The position numbers and the translations under genes were made by a program. The notes below the pieces were generated by a model, which saw nothing but the letters and a program-made list of their open reading frames with translations, ran no database searches and had not been told where the DNA came from. Shown one piece after another: positions 49,857 to 58,300 of a stretch of 64,000 bases of DNA (positions are counted from its first letter, which is position 1; each line of letters starts with the position of its first letter). This DNA is from Sphaerimonospora cavernae (GTDB taxonomy: Bacteria; Actinomycetota; Actinomycetes; Streptosporangiales; Streptosporangiaceae), in contig NZ_JBHMQT010000072.1 in assembly GCF_042435035.1 (NCBI RefSeq), positions 1 to 64,000 of the forward strand, written 5' to 3'.

Positions 49857-50810
49857 CTACCGGGTGAGGGAGTCGAGCACCCGTAGTGCGGCGGAGATCG
49901 ATTCGGGGCCGGCGGGCAGCAGGGGCAGGCGGACGGCCGGGCTGGGGATGCGCCCCTGGGCGTGCAGTACGCCCTTGATGACGGTGGGATTCGGCTCGGC
50001 GAACAGCGCGGCCGACAGGGTGGCGAGACGATGGCCGAGGCCGCGGGCGTGCGCCGTGTCGCCCTCGTGAGTCGTGTCGCCCTCGTGAGTCGTGTCGCCC
50101 TCGTGAGTCGTGTCGCCCGCGTGCCAGAGCCGGACGAGTTCGGCGAAACGGGCGGTGGCCAGATGGGCCGAGGCCAGGATGCCGCCGCGGGCGCCCATGG
50201 CCAGCAGCGGTGCGAAAAGAACGTCGTCCCCGGCCAGTACGGCGAAGCCGTCGGGCGGATCGGCCATCAGGTCCGCGGTGGAAGCGTTGAGCGCGCCGGT
50301 CGCGTATTTCACGCCGACGATGCCCGGCAGTGCGCCGAGCTTCCGCAGGGCCTCCGCGCCCAACTCCTGCCCGGTCCGATACGGGACGTGATAGATCACC
50401 AGCGGAACCGGGCTGTCGGCGGCGAGTTCCGTGAAGTGCGCGATCACTCCCGCCTCGGAGGGTCGCGTGAAATATGGGACGAGAGTGAGCGCCGCCACTG
50501 CCTCGGGCACCTTCCGGAGGGCGGCCAGCGCCTCCCGGCTGGCGGCGGTGTCGTTGCTCCCGGCCCCGACGATCAGTGGCGCGTCGCGTTCGCGACAGAC
50601 CCGGGCCACCACATCGACCACCGACTGCTTCTCTTCCGTGGTGAGCGTCGCCACCTCGGCGGTGGTGCCGAGAGCGACGAGGCCGGCGGCCCCCTCGTCG
50701 AGGAGTTCGTGAGCCAACCGCTCCAGGGCGTCGAGCGCGACCTCGCCCGTTCCGGTGAAGGGCGTGATCAACGGGATGTGCACCCCTCGGGCCGGCGTGC
50801 TGATTTCCAT
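49857..50810 (-). CDS. DapA-like lyase/aldolase with internal GDTTHE repeat
   Basis: 317 residues from ATG 50810. DHDPS family: 'HIPLITPF', 'ALGTTAEVATLT' (GTTGE variant), Tyr in 'VIYHVPYRTG', Schiff-base Lys in 'GIVGVKYATG'. A run of (GDTTHE)3-GDTAHA interrupts the helical C-terminal part and is coded by 18-bp repeats at 50056-50125. It may be dihydrodipicolinate synthase or a related N-acetylneuraminate-lyase-type aldolase. Divergent from the inositol-phosphatase gene. Confidence 0.8.
   Translation of the reverse strand: MEISTPARGVHIPLITPFTGTGEVALDALERLAHELLDEGAAGLVALGTTAEVATLTTEEKQSVVDVVARVCRERDAPLIVGAGSNDTAASREALAALRKVPEAVAALTLVPYFTRPSEAGVIAHFTELAADSPVPLVIYHVPYRTGQELGAEALRKLGALPGIVGVKYATGALNASTADLMADPPDGFAVLAGDDVLFAPLLAMGARGGILASAHLATARFAELVRLWHAGDTTHEGDTTHEGDTTHEGDTAHARGLGHRLATLSAALFAEPNPTVIKGVLHAQGRIPSPAVRLPLLPAGPESISAALRVLDSLTR
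50056..50125 (+). repeat. 18-bp tandem repeat inside the DapA-like gene
   Basis: GTGTCGCCCTCGTGAGTC at 50056-50073, 50074-50091, 50092-50109, then a diverged copy. In frame (6 codons). Confidence 0.9.
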
Positions 50811-50990
50811 GTTCTGGATGATCGCGTGGCCGTGCGTGCCTCGTCCATCGAGAAATGCTGAAGTGCCTCGTAAGCCCTGCTTAATCACCGGCTGGGGCGA
50901 CATGGGACCGCAGCCTGCGGGGGACACTCGCTTACGTCCCGCAAGTTCGCCGTCTCGACGAAGTCGGATCTGGAAACGGGGCGAACCCGA

Positions 50991-51836
50991 ATGACCGTCG
51001 ACACCCGCGCGCTGCTGCGCACAGCAGAGCAGGCCGTCACCATCGCCGGCCGGTTGATCCGTACGAAAGATCCCGGGGTCGTCACGACCAAGGGCGACCG
51101 CGACATGGTCACCGACATCGACTACGCGGTCGAGCATGTGGTGCGGGAGTTCCTGTCACGTGAGACGCCCGAGTTCGGGTTTCTCGGCGAGGAGGAAGGC
51201 CTGAGCCGTACCGGCGACGGCGGCCTGATGTGGGCGCTCGACCCGGTGGACGGCACCGCGAACTTCGCCCGCGGCATCCCGCTCTGCGGCGTCTCTCTCG
51301 GCCTGATCGAGGCCGGCCGCCCGGTCCTGGGGGTGATCGACCTTCCGTACCTCGGCGCGTACTATTGCGCGGCCGAGGGAGCGGGCGCCACCGTCAACGG
51401 CCACCGGATCCGCGCCCACACGACCTACGCGTTGAGCGCCGCGATCGTCTCCGTGGGCGACTACGCCGTGGGCGAGGGCGCGGAGGCGGAGAACCGGATC
51501 CGTCTGCCGCTTCACCACCGGCTCGCCGCCCGGGTGCAGCGGGTACGGATGCTCGGCTCGGCGGCCGTCGATCTGGCCTGGGTCGCCGAGGGCAGGACCG
51601 ACGCGTCCATCACGTTGTCCAACAACCCCTGGGACACCGCGGCCGGCGTCGTGATCGCCCGTGAAGCCGGCGCCGTCGTCGCCGACATCGACGGCGGCCC
51701 GCACACCACGAAGGCTCAGGCCACCATCGCCGCGACACCCGGCATCCTCACCGATCTCATCGCACTGATCAGCCAGGCCCGGCAGGACACCGACCGTACG
51801 GCACAGCCCGTGGAGGCCCACCGTGGGAAGGCATGA
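50991..51836 (+). CDS. Inositol monophosphatase-family phosphatase
   Basis: 281 residues. Metal motifs 'GDRDMVTDIDYAVE', 'GEEEG', 'WALDPVDGTANFARG' and 'NNPWDTAAGVVIAREAGAV'. Mg-dependent, could act on inositol-1-phosphate, fructose-1,6-bisphosphate or PAP. Divergent promoter region shared with the DapA-like gene. Confidence 0.88.
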   Translation: MTVDTRALLRTAEQAVTIAGRLIRTKDPGVVTTKGDRDMVTDIDYAVEHVVREFLSRETPEFGFLGEEEGLSRTGDGGLMWALDPVDGTANFARGIPLCGVSLGLIEAGRPVLGVIDLPYLGAYYCAAEGAGATVNGHRIRAHTTYALSAAIVSVGDYAVGEGAEAENRIRLPLHHRLAARVQRVRMLGSAAVDLAWVAEGRTDASITLSNNPWDTAAGVVIAREAGAVVADIDGGPHTTKAQATIAATPGILTDLIALISQARQDTDRTAQPVEAHRGKA

Positions 51837-51885
51837 ACCAGCCAGGACGGCCCATCGTGCCCGGCAGAGCGGCCACCCTGACGGA

Positions 51886-52305
51886 TCACGGGTTCCGATG
51901 CGGGTCCGGAACCGCGTAACCGGGGATGGACGGCCAGCGCACGGTGAGCACCACCGACTCCTCTTCGGCGTACCAGGAGTGATCGACGCCCGGCCCCCAC
52001 ACCACGTAGTCGCCCTGCTCGGCGAGCAGCACGCTGCGTCCCGGCAACTCCACCCGGAAACGGCCGCTGATCAGCACGAGCAGCGCCGTACGCTTCTCTC
52101 CGGTGACCCACTCGGCGCGCTCGTCGCCCCGCGGGTGCACACCCCACTTGATCTCGACGTCTTCGCTGTGTCGGGGGCCGTCGGCCGACTTGAAGTGCCC
52201 GAGCAGCCAGCCACGGTCCCCGGCCGCGTCGATGCCCGCCTTGCCCACGTATACGGTCTCCACCGAGTTGTCCGGGTTCTCCACCACGAGCCGTGACGCT
52301 AACAC
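51886..52305 (-). CDS. Cupin-domain protein
   Basis: 139 residues. 'KWGVHPRGDERAEW', 'LVLISGRFRVELPGRSVLLAEQGDYVVWGPGVDHSWYAEEESVVLTVRWPS': the two cupin motifs with His/Glu ligands. Small single-cupin; enzyme or sensor role not predictable. Convergent with the phosphatase gene. Confidence 0.8.
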   Translation of the reverse strand: MLASRLVVENPDNSVETVYVGKAGIDAAGDRGWLLGHFKSADGPRHSEDVEIKWGVHPRGDERAEWVTGEKRTALLVLISGRFRVELPGRSVLLAEQGDYVVWGPGVDHSWYAEEESVVLTVRWPSIPGYAVPDPHRNP

Positions 52306-52408
52306 GGCATCGCGCCGTATCGTCGTCGTATCCCCGTCATGGGAGCCGATCGCCGGGAGGTCGTCCGATAGGGCTGTCCGGGATCCGGCGGTGTCGGCCG
52401 TGGATCCG

Positions 52409-53362
52409 TCAGGCGCCGGCCATGTGCGGCGGACGCGTTTCCCGGATCTCGGCGAGAGCGCGGGTGAAGTCGCGTGACGAGAGCCAGAGCTTGTACATGA
52501 TCGCGGCCTCGAAGGCGAGCAGCGGGATCGCCGCGCCGATCGTGACCGCGATGATCAGAGCTGAGGAGAGGGCGCCGAGCAGCGGGCCGATGATGAACAC
52601 CGCCATCTGGAACTCGATGCCGCTGACCAGGTGCGTACGAACGCGGTGCGCCCGCAGCCACGCCCGGAACGGGATGTACCACGCATAGCGCGAGTGGAAC
52701 TCCACCTGCAGGTCGACGGCCTCAGCTGTACGGACGTGGTCCTCGTGGGAGTCCGAGTCGGCGTCGAAGTCCGAGTTGGTGTCGAGGTCCAGGTCGGGGT
52801 CGTCATGCAGCAGGGATCTCGCCGGAGAGCGTGAGCCGGCGGGGGCGGCCGCCTCGTACGCCATCCGGATCGTGCGGCGCATCTGGCGCCGGACCTTCGT
52901 CACCTGGAGTGCGTCGACGTAGCGGAGCATGTCGAGGAAGACGATTCCGATGCCGAGAAGCAGGTAGAGGTCCTGCCCGGTCGATTGATATTGCCCCCAC
53001 GTCAACGCGAGGGCGCAGCCGAAAACGCGGATCCGATCGAAGACGTAGTCCAGCCAGCCGCCCAGCACGGTCCCCGTACCCTTGAGCCGGGCGATCTTGC
53101 CGTCCATGCAGTCGAGGACGAAGCTCAGGTGGTAGAGGACTGCCCCGGCGGCCAGCCATATCGGGTCCGCCGTCAGGAAACAGCCGGCCGAGCCCAACCC
53201 GAGGAGGAAGGCACCCCAGGTGATCTGGTTCGGGGTGATGGAGGTCCGGTTGGCGACGGCGACGACCAGTCGGCCCGCCAGTGGGTCCACGAGGAAGACC
53301 GTCCACCAGGCGTCCCGCGCCTTGTACGTCCGCGACCGAACATCTTCCAGGGTGAACTTCAT
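52409..53362 (-). CDS. CDP-alcohol phosphatidyltransferase
   Basis: 317 residues with several TM helices. The complete motif D-G-x2-A-R-x8-G-x3-D-x3-D is present: 'DGKIARLKGTGTVLGGWLDYVFD'. A cytoplasmic insertion 'DDPDLDLDTNSDFDADSDSHEDH' near residue 190 is extremely acidic. The family joins CDP-activated alcohols to glycerol or inositol phosphates; the exact substrate is open. Confidence 0.85.
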   Translation of the reverse strand: MKFTLEDVRSRTYKARDAWWTVFLVDPLAGRLVVAVANRTSITPNQITWGAFLLGLGSAGCFLTADPIWLAAGAVLYHLSFVLDCMDGKIARLKGTGTVLGGWLDYVFDRIRVFGCALALTWGQYQSTGQDLYLLLGIGIVFLDMLRYVDALQVTKVRRQMRRTIRMAYEAAAPAGSRSPARSLLHDDPDLDLDTNSDFDADSDSHEDHVRTAEAVDLQVEFHSRYAWYIPFRAWLRAHRVRTHLVSGIEFQMAVFIIGPLLGALSSALIIAVTIGAAIPLLAFEAAIMYKLWLSSRDFTRALAEIRETRPPHMAGA

Positions 53363-53454
53363 GCAGAAAACCTTCTTGTTCCTATTTCGGGTCTAAGCGG
53401 TAAATGTCCGCGAGGTGACGTGCGTCCCTTTTGGGCTATGGGTCGGAAGTTCCA

Positions 53455-53598
53455 CTATTCTTCATCCGCGTCGTCCATGTGGTCCCACTCGTCGTCCCAC
53501 TCTTCCTCCCGGCCCCGCGCGTGCGAGTCGTCTCCCAGGTGCGGGTCGTCGTCGGCGCCGAACAGCGTCGCCAAATGCCCCAAAAGCGGCTTAACCAT
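53455..53598 (-). CDS. 47-residue acidic small protein
   Basis: ATG 53598 with GAGG nine bases upstream. MVKPLLGHLATLFGADDDP then about 22 Asp/Glu/His among the remaining 28 residues, ending 'DEWDHMDDADEE'. Divergent from a strongly basic secreted protein. A second copy of the start context (GAATTCCATGG) 50 bases upstream leads only to ATG-GGT-TAA. Could bind metal or the basic neighbour; unrecognised. Confidence 0.45.
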   Translation of the reverse strand: MVKPLLGHLATLFGADDDPHLGDDSHARGREEEWDDEWDHMDDADEE

Positions 53599-53847
53599 GG
53601 AATTCGACCTCGTGGCGGATTGTGAAACTCTTGGCAAAGCTTTATTAACCCATGGAATTCCATCGCCCGCAGCCGATTCTCCCGGGGTAGCCGCCATCGG
53701 CGATCTGGTGAGACAGGAGACCGTTCCAGAGCTTTGACCCGACATTCACCGTGTACGGCTGATCAGCGAGTGTGTGCCGCTTACCGTCGTCTCGTCACGC
53801 TTTTCGGCACCATCCATCCACCGCCCATCCACATCGGGGAAAGTCTG

Positions 53848-54465
53848 ATGCTCGTCTGCACGGCTGCGGCCAGTCTCATCGCCGTCCTACTCGCCGGGCC
53901 ACCGCCCGTGCCGGCAGTCCAGGAACCGGCCCGGACGGCCGGTCCCAGCGCCGCCGGCGCCACGCCGCTGACCGGCAACGGGGTTCCCGTCGGCAACGGG
54001 ACTCCGAACGGCAACGGGGCGCCGATGGGCAACCGGATTCCGGCCGGCAACATGCCGCAGAGCGAGCCCAAGGCGCGCCACATCGTGCAGGTCGGCAAGG
54101 ACGGGGTGCCGAAGGAGATCTTCGTGGTCCCGCTGCCGATCGACGCCTCGGGAATGCCCGCGGCTCCGGTGACGATCCCCAACTTCGGCTTCCAGAACTT
54201 CCAGACGTCCGCGGCGCCGCCACGACACAAGAAGGGGCGCAGGACCGCTCCCCAATGGCGAGACCGGAACTGGGACAGGGCGTGGGAGCACCGGCGCGAG
54301 CAGGACGGGAAGCGTGCGGAGCATGGAAAAAAACGGCATGGCAAGCGTGCTCACGGCAAGCGTGCTCACGGCAAGCGTGCGGAGCGTGTGGAGCGTGGGC
54401 GGCATGGACGACACGGGAAGCGCGACCGCCCTCACCGGGGGAGGGCGGCGCGTCACCGCAGGTAA
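53848..54465 (+). CDS. Secreted protein with Lys/Arg/His-rich C-terminus
   Basis: 205 residues from ATG 53848 with GGGGAAAG five bases upstream. Signal-like MLVCTAAASLIAVLLAGPPPVPA, an (N/G)-rich spacer ('GNGVPVGNGTPNGNGAPMGN'), a short middle 'IVQVGKDGVPKEIFVVPLPIDASG', then ~70 very basic residues including HGKRAHGKRAHGKRA coded by 15-bp repeats (54340-54384). Cys near the signal end suggests possible lipoprotein. No family recognised. Confidence 0.6.
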   Translation: MLVCTAAASLIAVLLAGPPPVPAVQEPARTAGPSAAGATPLTGNGVPVGNGTPNGNGAPMGNRIPAGNMPQSEPKARHIVQVGKDGVPKEIFVVPLPIDASGMPAAPVTIPNFGFQNFQTSAAPPRHKKGRRTAPQWRDRNWDRAWEHRREQDGKRAEHGKKRHGKRAHGKRAHGKRAERVERGRHGRHGKRDRPHRGRAARHRR

Positions 54466-54490
54466 GAGAGGCGTCCTGAGTCACCGGCCG

Positions 54491-54531
54491 GTGCCGGAAG
54501 CCGACACACCCTCGGTGTCGGAGGCCGGCAC
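54491..54531. terminator. Bidirectional hairpin between convergent genes
   Basis: GTGCCGG-aag-CCGACAC-accctcg-GTGTCGG-agg-CCGGCAC, two perfect 7-bp stems. Confidence 0.75.
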
Positions 54532-54534
54532 TCC

Positions 54535-55194
54535 CTACGTCTCCGCGGGTGTTCCCCGGTAGCCCGCGGAGACGATCACTTCCGCCTGTCGGGCATAGAA
54601 GGAGCGATCGTCGGGCGCGAGCGTGGCCAGACCGTCGACATAGCGGTTGAACATGCAGAAAACGGCGGCGATCAGCACGGTGTCATGGATCTCCAGGTCG
54701 GTGGCGCCGACCTCGCGGGCCGCCGTGACATCGTTCTCGCCGACGCTCCGGCCGCCCTTCTGGACCGCTGCGGCGATCTTCAGCAGTGCCTTCATCTTGG
54801 CCGAGACGGGGGCGCGATCCAGGTCCGCGCGGACCTGCTCGATCAGCGCCATGCCTTCGGGAAGCTGGGCCGCGGCGAAGGCGGCGTGGCTGGAAAAGCA
54901 GAACCGGCATTCGTTCAGCCCGGACACGTACGCGGCGATGAGCTCGCGCTCCCCGGGGGTCAGCGTGCTTTCCCCGCGCAGCAGCACCTCGGCCAACTCG
55001 TTGAGGGGGCCCTTCGTTTCCGGGCGGAACTCGAACAGGCTGAGGATCCCGAACGCGTCCGGATTCAGCGTGATGTGCGGTTTGGTCGAGCCCTTATGAT
55101 TTGATCCTTTGGTGTAGTCCGCCGCGATTTTCGCGAATCGGACCGACGGTTCCGTTTTCTCGGCAGCGTTGCCCGGGAAAATCGCGGTCGTCAT
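54535..55194 (-). CDS. AhpD-like alkylhydroperoxidase/carboxymuconolactone decarboxylase-family protein
   Basis: 219 residues from ATG 55194 (GGAGG-9-ATG). 'SGLNECRFCFSSHAAFA' carries the ExxxCxxCxxxH redox centre. The frame upstream of 55194 is a shadow of the P-type ATPase gene. Likely thiol-dependent peroxidase. About 130 bases separate it from the ATPase gene on the same strand. Confidence 0.85.
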   Translation of the reverse strand: MTTAIFPGNAAEKTEPSVRFAKIAADYTKGSNHKGSTKPHITLNPDAFGILSLFEFRPETKGPLNELAEVLLRGESTLTPGERELIAAYVSGLNECRFCFSSHAAFAAAQLPEGMALIEQVRADLDRAPVSAKMKALLKIAAAVQKGGRSVGENDVTAAREVGATDLEIHDTVLIAAVFCMFNRYVDGLATLAPDDRSFYARQAEVIVSAGYRGTPAET

Positions 55195-55328
55195 CGTCTC
55201 TGCCCTCCTGCAGCTCGGGACATGGATGGCCGTTCCACGAACAACTCTGCGGCTCGTCGTGGACATGAGCCAGGGGAAGCGGAGGCAACATGCTGTCCTC
55301 CGTCGACCCCTTCCTGCCGGTCGGACCG

Positions 55329-58300
55329 CTATGCGGAGGCGAGCGGTGCTGCCCCGGCCGCCGGGAAACCCCCCGCCGCCGGGAAACCTCGGGCTGGGAC
55401 ACGGGCGGCCGGACGGGCCGGGAGGGAGCGGGTCGCCGCGGCCCGGCCCCGACCCTGTACGGCGGCGCCGACGACGGTCGCCGCGATGGCGCTGCCGAGG
55501 CCGATGGTCCAGCCGACCGGCCCGAGGGGTCGGCAGCCGAAGAACCCGCTGACCACGGGGATGGAGACGATCAACCCCAGGACGGCGAGGGACGACAGCG
55601 CGGCCACCGTGACGAGCCTGTCCCGGCCGCCGCCCACGAGCGTCTGCAGGAGCTGCGCCGACACGAGCGCGACCAGGCCGATCGTGTCGGCCCGCCCCCT
55701 GGTGCCGGTTATCCGTCCCGCGAGCCACGCCACCGTGGCCGCGCTCGCCGTGACGATCGCGCGCAGGTAGATGTCGCGGGTCAGCGACGCCCCCAGGGAC
55801 GCCTCGGGCCCCTCCGCCAGCAGCCGCTCCGGATCGGTCGCGGCCGGCGGCCGTACGGCGACCGCCATGGCGGGCACCATGTCGGTGAGCAGGTTGACCA
55901 GCAGGAGCTGGCGGGCGTTCAGCGCGCTGCGCCCGGCGAGCAGACTGGACCCGACGGTGAAGAGGATCTCCCCGATGTTTCCGCCGAGGAGGATGCTCAG
56001 CGAGTCGCGGACCGAGCCCCACATGGCTCGGCCCTCGACGATCGCGTCCACGATCGTCTCGATCCGGTCGTCCGTCACCACGAGGTCGGCCGCGCCCCGG
56101 GCGGCGGGCGTCGCCTGGGAGCCGAGGGCGATGCCCACCTCCGCCGTCCGGATCGCCGGGGCGTCGTTGGCGCCGTCGCCGGTCACGGCCACGACCTCCC
56201 CGGCCTCACGCAGGCAGTTGACGATGCGCGCCTTGTGCGCCGGGGTGGCCCGGGCGAAGACCGCGACATCGGGCAGCACCTTGGTCAGCGTCTCGTCGTC
56301 GATCGCGTCCAGCTCCGGCCCGGTCATGATCCGCCGGCCGTTCAGCGTGTCGAGCTCGACGGCGATGGCCTCGGCGGTGCTCGGGTGATCACCCGTGACC
56401 ATGATGATCCGGACTCCGGCACGGACCAGCCGTCCGACGCTCTGCGCCGCGGTCGCCCGGACCGGGTCGGCCAGGCCGAGGAAACCCAGGAAGCACAGCT
56501 CGTCGATGCGGGACTCGTCGAGGTCACGCCGGTCGGACGCGGTGCGCTGCGCGACGGCCAGCACCCGGTAGCCCTGCCGGGCCAGCCGGTCGACCTCCCG
56601 CTCCAGCTCCTGCCGGGTGCTCTCGTCGCAGGGGACCTCCACCGAGTCCCGCAGCACCTTCGTGCAATGGGTGAGGACGATCTCGGGGGCGCCCTTCACG
56701 CTCAGCAGGTGACCCCGCTCGGTACGGCCCAGCACGGCGTGATAGCTCCGGCCGGGCTCGAACGGCATCTCGGCGACCCGCTCCCAGGTCGTCAGCCCCT
56801 CGGCCAGCCCCTCAGTGGGCGTGACGCCCAACCGCCGCGCCCCCTGGAGGACGGCGCGGTCGGTCGGGTGGGCGATCACACGGTCGATCACACCGTCGAT
56901 CGCGTGGTCGGCGTCCGACCGGGGGGCCGAACGGGGGTCCGAGAGAGGGCTCGCCCGGACCGCGGCGGCGAGGACCCGCCGCAGCCGCTCGTCCGGTGCG
57001 TCGACGGATCGGCCGGTCCACCCGTCCGACAGGTACCGCAGGCTGATCCGCCCCTCGGTGAGCGTCCCCGTCTTGTCGAAGCACAGCACGTTGACCCGGC
57101 CGAGCGCCTCGATCGTGGACGGATTGCGCACGAGCGCCGCCCGCTTCGACAGCCGCCGCGCCGCCGCCAGCTCCGCGACCGTCGCGATGAACGGGAGCCC
57201 CTCGGGCACGGCGGCGACCATCAGACTCACGGCGGGCGTCAGCGCCGCGGCCGGGGACCGGCCACGGAGCAGATCGACGAGCAGCAGCAGGGCCCCCGCC
57301 CCGATCGACAGCGGCAGGATCCGCCGGCTCAGCGCACGCAGCCGCAGCTCGACTCCGGTGGGCGGGCTCGGCTCCCGGGCGAGTCGCGCACTGCGCCCCG
57401 CCTCGGTCATGTCGCCGGTCGCGACGATCACCGCTCGCCCGCTGCCGGCCGCGATCGTGGTGCCCTGGTACACCATGGAGTGGCGGTCGGCGACGGCGGC
57501 CGCGACGGATGGCGCCGCCGTCTTCGTGACGAGCTGCGACTCCCCGGTCAGCGTCGACTCGTCGACCTCCAGGCCCACCGCTTTGATGACGCGTGCGTCC
57601 GCCGGTACGGCGTCGCCCGCGCGCAGCTCCACCACGTCGCCGGCGGCGAGGTCCTCGGCGCCGGCCTCCACGGTCCCCTCCGGGCGGTGTAGCCGTACGC
57701 GGATCGCACTGGCCTCGGTGAGATTGAGCAGGGCCCGGTCGGCTTTGAAACGCTGCACCCCGCCGAAGAACGCGTCGATCACCATCACGCTGCTGATCAT
57801 CACCGCGTCCAGGGCCGAGCCCACCAGCGCGGAGATGCCGGCCCCGGCCGCCAGGGCGGGGGTGAGCGGGTTGACCAGTTCCTCCAGCGTGGTCCTGACC
57901 AGCGAGTGCGGCTTCTCGGTCGCGGTGTCCGGCCGCGCCGCGGCCCGGCGTTGTACGGCTTCCGCCTCGTCGAGCCCGTCGGGCGAGGACCCGAGCCGGG
58001 ACAGGACCTCCTTCGTGGACATCGCGTGCCAGGGCGTGGCGTCCACGGGCAACGGCGCCGGCAGCCGTCCCGTCGCCCGCCCCGCCCACTCGCCCAGCGC
58101 GATGGCGGCCGCGGAGACGGTGCCGCTGACCAGGTTCGCCCGGCTCAGCGACTTCGCCTCCGGGCCGACGAACGCGAACAGGCCGCCGACGATCGCTCCG
58201 GCGATGCCGAGCCGTACACCGCTCCGGCTGGTGCTCACCGCGCGGGGCAGACAGCTCAGGAACAGGTGCAGGCCGTGCGGCTCGCCCGCGACGTCGGCGT

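Noticed and set aside
53455..53598. Acidic ORF as a RiPP precursor
   Set aside because: No modification enzymes nearby and no Cys, Ser/Thr-rich core or cleavage motif; Asp/Glu content fits metal or polycation binding better.
55290..57692. 800-codon plus-strand frame opposite the P-type ATPase
   Set aside because: Arg/Gly/Asp-rich antisense shadow of the ATPase gene with no domain; high-GC genes commonly leave such frames open.
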